Assembly (NCBI RefSeq): GCF_012650175.1
Contig: NZ_JAAILI010000062.1
Coordinates: 37,556 to 101,555 of the forward strand
Direction of reading: 5' to 3'
DNA length: 64,000 nt
Origin: Sphingomonas sp. S2M10
Lineage (GTDB): Bacteria; Pseudomonadota; Alphaproteobacteria; Sphingomonadales; Sphingomonadaceae
Shown here: one piece after another, positions 61,130 to 64,000 of the stretch
How positions within the stretch are numbered: the stretch's first letter is position 1
How the letters are laid out: every line of letters begins with the position of its first letter
Translations under genes and position numbers: made by a program
The notes under the pieces: generated by a model
Databases searched by the model: none
Told to the model about the DNA's origin: nothing
The model's input: only the letters and a program-made list of their open reading frames with translations

Positions 61130-62931
61130 CAGGCGGCACCGCTCATGCTGAAATTGGGATCATCCCAAGGCGAAGTCGGCACTTCTTCCTCCTCCTTCGA
61201 CATGGCGACGCCCAGCGCGCTGATCAGCGCGACCGGATTGTCGATCTTCAGGTGCGGCTGCCCATCGGGCTTGCGCGGGTAGACGTTGTCCTTCGCGTCG
61301 ACCTGGCTGACTACGTTCGAGATCTGCCATTCCATGACGGGACAGCCGCCGTGGCGAATCCGGCCCGACTTGGTCAGCGCGTCGAGCTCCTTCATGGGCT
61401 CGCTGAAATTCAGCACCATCGGCCTGTATTCGAGCACCGGGACGCCCAGCTTCGTCAGCGTCGTCACCAGCATCGTGGCCTGGTGGGGATCGTAGGCGAC
61501 GTGCTCGACCTGGAAGAGGCTCACCGCCTCCGAGATCGCGGTCTGGATCTCGTCATAGTCGATGATGTCGCCATCGGTGACGTCGAGCAGGCCCTGCGCG
61601 TCCCAGGCCTTGTAGGCATCGACATCCTGCACCCGGGTTGAAGGCACGAAGTACCGGCCGATGCGGATATACGGATCTTCCGCGGTCGCCTTCTCGCCGA
61701 TCGGCAGAATGAGATATTCGAGCGCGGCAATGTCGATCTTCGACGCGAGGTCGAGGCCGATCTTGCAGCGTCGGCCGGCGAGCTCGGGCAGCGCCAGCGC
61801 ATCGCGCGCCAGCATCGGCATTCCGGGATCGCGGCAGCGCCGCCAGGCCTCCACGTCGAAGAACGCGGCCTTCGTGGAAACCCAGAGGTTGAGGTGCTTC
61901 GTCTTGAAGACACCGGCCTTGCGGGGCGTGGCGATCGCGTCGCGCTGCCGCGCCTTCAGGAAGTCGGGCTCGATCGAAACGCCGAAGTTCGGGTTAGCCT
62001 TGCGGAGCGAGGTCTCCGCCTTCCAGTCGTCGCCCTCGTCGATCGAATACTCGACGAAGAAGGTCTCGTCGTCGAGCGGCGGGCCGCCATTGTGCCCCAG
62101 CCCGGCCGCGGCGAGGGCTTCGCGCGCCTCGTCCAGCACGCCGATGCCTTCCAGCCGCTTCCGCTGCTCCTGGATGGAGGAATAGCAAGGGCCAGCCAGA
62201 TTGTCGCCGGCGGTGGTGATCAGCACCTGCAGGGGCTGCTGGCGGGCGCCCATGCCGGTCTGCATCGTGTCGACCTGACCGTCGTCGGCGTGCTCATGGT
62301 ATTCGTCGTGGATTGAGCAGCTGGGGCTCTGTCCGTCGCCGGGGTCACCGACGATCGTCTCGAACTTGCTGTTATCCTCGACGCAGACGAGCGACTTGGC
62401 GTTGACCTCGATCCCGAACCGCCGGCACAGGGCCGGGGTCCGCTTGGCCATCAGCTGGGCGGGCTTGAACACCTCCCATGCCTGTTTCTCGTTGGTGGCA
62501 CCCGAATAGACCTCGGCGCCGAACTCGCCATCGGCGCAGAGCATGTAGAGGCCGATGCCCGCCGACAGCGCCGATTTGCCGTTCTTGCGCGGCACGACGA
62601 CGAACAGGACGCGAAAGCGCCGGAGGCCATCCTTCTTCCGCAGCCACCCGAAGGTACAGGCGAGGATCCAGATCTGCCACGGCTCGAGCTTGAGCGTCTC
62701 CTTCTTGCGGGCCCATTTGCCCTTGGAGTGCGGGAGGCGCTCGATGAACCGGCAGACGCGGCTCGCCTTCTCCTCGTCGAAGCGATGGGGGAACGCGTCC
62801 CGATCTTGGACAGACAGTTCGTCCAGGAAGCGTTGGCACTGCAGCCGGATCGACTTGCCGGCCGGGATCTCGCCCGAGGTAACGTCGCGTGCATATTGCT
62901 TCGCGATCAGTGCATACGGGCGCGCTTCCAC
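61129..62931 (-). CDS. Terminase large subunit
   Basis: 600 residues; packaging ATPase and nuclease. The ATPase P-loop variant VPRKNGKSALS lies at 113-123 and the Walker B-like HDEYHEH at 208-214. The nuclease half has KIGLDLASKIDIAAL and VAYDPHQATMLVTTL. A loop with GHNGGPP (279-285) interrupts the region between them. Start is GTG at 62931, 4 nt after the small subunit stop. HK97-type (Terminase_1) family. Confidence 0.94.
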   Translation of the reverse strand: MEARPYALIAKQYARDVTSGEIPAGKSIRLQCQRFLDELSVQDRDAFPHRFDEEKASRVCRFIERLPHSKGKWARKKETLKLEPWQIWILACTFGWLRKKDGLRRFRVLFVVVPRKNGKSALSAGIGLYMLCADGEFGAEVYSGATNEKQAWEVFKPAQLMAKRTPALCRRFGIEVNAKSLVCVEDNSKFETIVGDPGDGQSPSCSIHDEYHEHADDGQVDTMQTGMGARQQPLQVLITTAGDNLAGPCYSSIQEQRKRLEGIGVLDEAREALAAAGLGHNGGPPLDDETFFVEYSIDEGDDWKAETSLRKANPNFGVSIEPDFLKARQRDAIATPRKAGVFKTKHLNLWVSTKAAFFDVEAWRRCRDPGMPMLARDALALPELAGRRCKIGLDLASKIDIAALEYLILPIGEKATAEDPYIRIGRYFVPSTRVQDVDAYKAWDAQGLLDVTDGDIIDYDEIQTAISEAVSLFQVEHVAYDPHQATMLVTTLTKLGVPVLEYRPMVLNFSEPMKELDALTKSGRIRHGGCPVMEWQISNVVSQVDAKDNVYPRKPDGQPHLKIDNPVALISALGVAMSKEEEEVPTSPWDDPNFSMSGAA

Positions 62932-62935
62932 TGCA

Positions 62936-63439
62936 TCAGAAGTCGTCGAACTCGCCCGCCTGCGGCTTATCGCCGGAGGCGAGGCGTAGGGCGGCCGAGG
63001 GGTTTAGCAAAAGCTCGGCGAGCAGCGATTGCGCCTGACGCATGGCGTCCGACAGCATCGCTACCTCCGGCCGAGCTCGAACCATCTTCGTGACCACGGC
63101 GACCTTCCCCGCGCTCTTCACGGTCTCCGAGGTGAAGGTGTCGCCTTCCATCTCCAGCACGGCCTTCAGCCGCTGGATCTGCGACAGCCGTACCGCAAGC
63201 AGCGCGACGTGCTCGGCAAAGTGCGGGCTGGCCCGCCCCTGCTGCTCGAGGATCTCGGCGATCGAGCCGAAGGTGAGCTGTTCGAGGTCGCCTAGGTGCA
63301 TGGGCGGCACCATCTTCCCGATGGCGACCTGGTCGGGCATCTCGAGCTCGCGATCGGCGCGATCCGTCCCCGCCAGCAGCTTCAGCGCCGGGTCTTTCCG
63401 TTTCCGACCACTGTTCGGCCGGCTGCCACCTCTAGCCAA
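62936..63439 (-). CDS. Terminase small subunit, P27 family
   Basis: 167 residues. The N terminus (RGGSRPNSGRKRKDPALKLL) with basic patch and KLLAGT is typical of P27-family small terminases, which recognise the packaging site. The start TTG at 63439 has GAGGAGA at a spacing of 7; the longer frame upstream is not homologous. Confidence 0.88.
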   Translation of the reverse strand: MARGGSRPNSGRKRKDPALKLLAGTDRADRELEMPDQVAIGKMVPPMHLGDLEQLTFGSIAEILEQQGRASPHFAEHVALLAVRLSQIQRLKAVLEMEGDTFTSETVKSAGKVAVVTKMVRARPEVAMLSDAMRQAQSLLAELLLNPSAALRLASGDKPQAGEFDDF

Positions 63440-63487
63440 GCAGCTTCTCCTCGGGCAGGCAGGCGTCGGGCAAAAGGGGGAGACACG

Positions 63488-63916
63488 ATGGGGACTACGT
63501 ACGCTGAGGAAGGCAACAAGGAGTCGCTCCGTAACGCGACGTTCCTGCAGGGCGTGACCGCCTCCGCTATCGCGTTCGCCCTTCATGAGGCGGCGGGTTG
63601 GCACTCCATCGCGAGCCTCGTAACCGCTGGCGTCAGCGTCGTTGCGTTCGCCGTGAGCTTCTACGTCGGCACGCTATATTCGCACGCCGTCCAAACCTTC
63701 ATGGCGGTCGGAGCTCGGCTGCGGTCGAGACAATATCATCCGACCATGCACGAGAAGTTGCTGCGCCGGCAAGCCGAGGCACAGAGACAAACCGGCTCGC
63801 GATATCGCTGGCAGCTTCGGTTTATGCTGGTTGGCGCCGTGCTCTATTTCGCCGCCGTGGGCATCCATGTCCGCGAAGGGCCGGCGCCGGCAGGCACCGC
63901 TTCGGCGACAAAATAG
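63488..63916 (+). CDS. Small membrane protein near the terminase, unknown
   Basis: 142 residues. Membrane segments: SIASLVTAGVSVVAFAVSFYVG and FMLVGAVLYFAAVGIHV, plus a weaker N-terminal one. Between them lies a basic helix (RLRSRQYHPTMHEKLLRRQA). It is divergent from the terminase block and separated by 48 nt, so it has its own promoter. It could be a superinfection-exclusion or lysogenic protein; not recognised. Confidence 0.6.
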   Translation: MGTTYAEEGNKESLRNATFLQGVTASAIAFALHEAAGWHSIASLVTAGVSVVAFAVSFYVGTLYSHAVQTFMAVGARLRSRQYHPTMHEKLLRRQAEAQRQTGSRYRWQLRFMLVGAVLYFAAVGIHVREGPAPAGTASATK

Positions 63917-63961
63917 CCCACCTTTTTCCCCTTTGATTTTGCCCGCGTGCAAATTTGATCA

Positions 63962-64000
63962 CTACGCGGTGTCCGCCCCCGGATCGCCCCAGGGATCGCC
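63962..64000 (-). CDS. C-terminal end of a gene entering from the right (partial)
   Basis: A minus-strand frame open from the window edge ends at a TAG after coding GDPWGDPGADTA. Position before the terminase genes is where HNH endonuclease genes often sit, but 12 codons are too few to identify it. Confidence 0.3.
   Translation of the reverse strand, partial: GDPWGDPGADTA

Overview
The window reads as a high-GC alphaproteobacterial chromosome, most likely of the order Sphingomonadales. The reasons are a large TonB-dependent receptor with a sphingomonad-style layout, a PEP-CTERM protein whose tail contains PEPASWAMMIGGF, very dense coding, and frequent GTG or TTG starts. The genus is an inference; no rRNA is present to settle it.

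Region 1 (1-7280) holds ordinary genes: a TonB-dependent outer-membrane receptor, a GAF-GGDEF-EAL cyclic-di-GMP protein, a periplasmic class A acid phosphatase homologue that lacks one catalytic aspartate, and a DUF5690/MFS-like membrane protein. Region 2 (7287-23433) is an almost complete aerobic (cobalt-late) cobalamin gene cluster. Two near-identical cobalamin riboswitches stand before a NiCoT cobalt/nickel permease and before cobW. They are followed by cobN, cobG, cobH, cobI, cobJ, cobK (reversed), cobL, cobE, cobM, cobB, cobF, cobO, bluB and a DUF1636 cysteine-rich protein, joined mostly by 4-nt stop/start overlaps. The genes cobA, cobS/cobT (chelatase partners), cobQ, cobC/cobD, cobP/cobU and cobV are not in the window.

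Region 3 (23494-26025) is an insertion sequence of the ISNCY/IS1202-like kind. It has a DDE transposase, inverted ends, a 16-bp target duplication and an AT-richer passenger gene of unknown function. Its right-hand target copy directly abuts a 28-bp dif-like XerC/XerD site. Region 4 (26062-34697) is a minus-strand housekeeping block: retropepsin-like protease, MBL hydrolase, tatD, metG, holB, a D,D-carboxypeptidase, an RlpA/SPOR-like protein, a lytic transglycosylase and a PEP-CTERM protein.

Region 5 starts at tRNA-Ser(TGA) (34960-35049) and runs past the right edge. It is a tailed-phage prophage of HK97/siphovirus type, with one tyrosine integrase beside the tRNA and a second one 2 kb further in. 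The late genes are all on the minus strand, read from the right edge: small and large terminase, portal, prohead protease, major capsid, connectors, tail tube, tail chaperones, tape measure with an embedded M15 peptidase, tail-tip proteins, a lysis cassette (holin candidate, EF-hand amidase, Rz/Rz1 spanins), a spike-base protein and an SGNH-esterase tail spike, then a Dam-type methylase. Several tail parts resemble those of gene transfer agents, but integrase, lysis and packaging genes point to a real prophage. Its right attachment site, repressor and replication genes lie outside the window.
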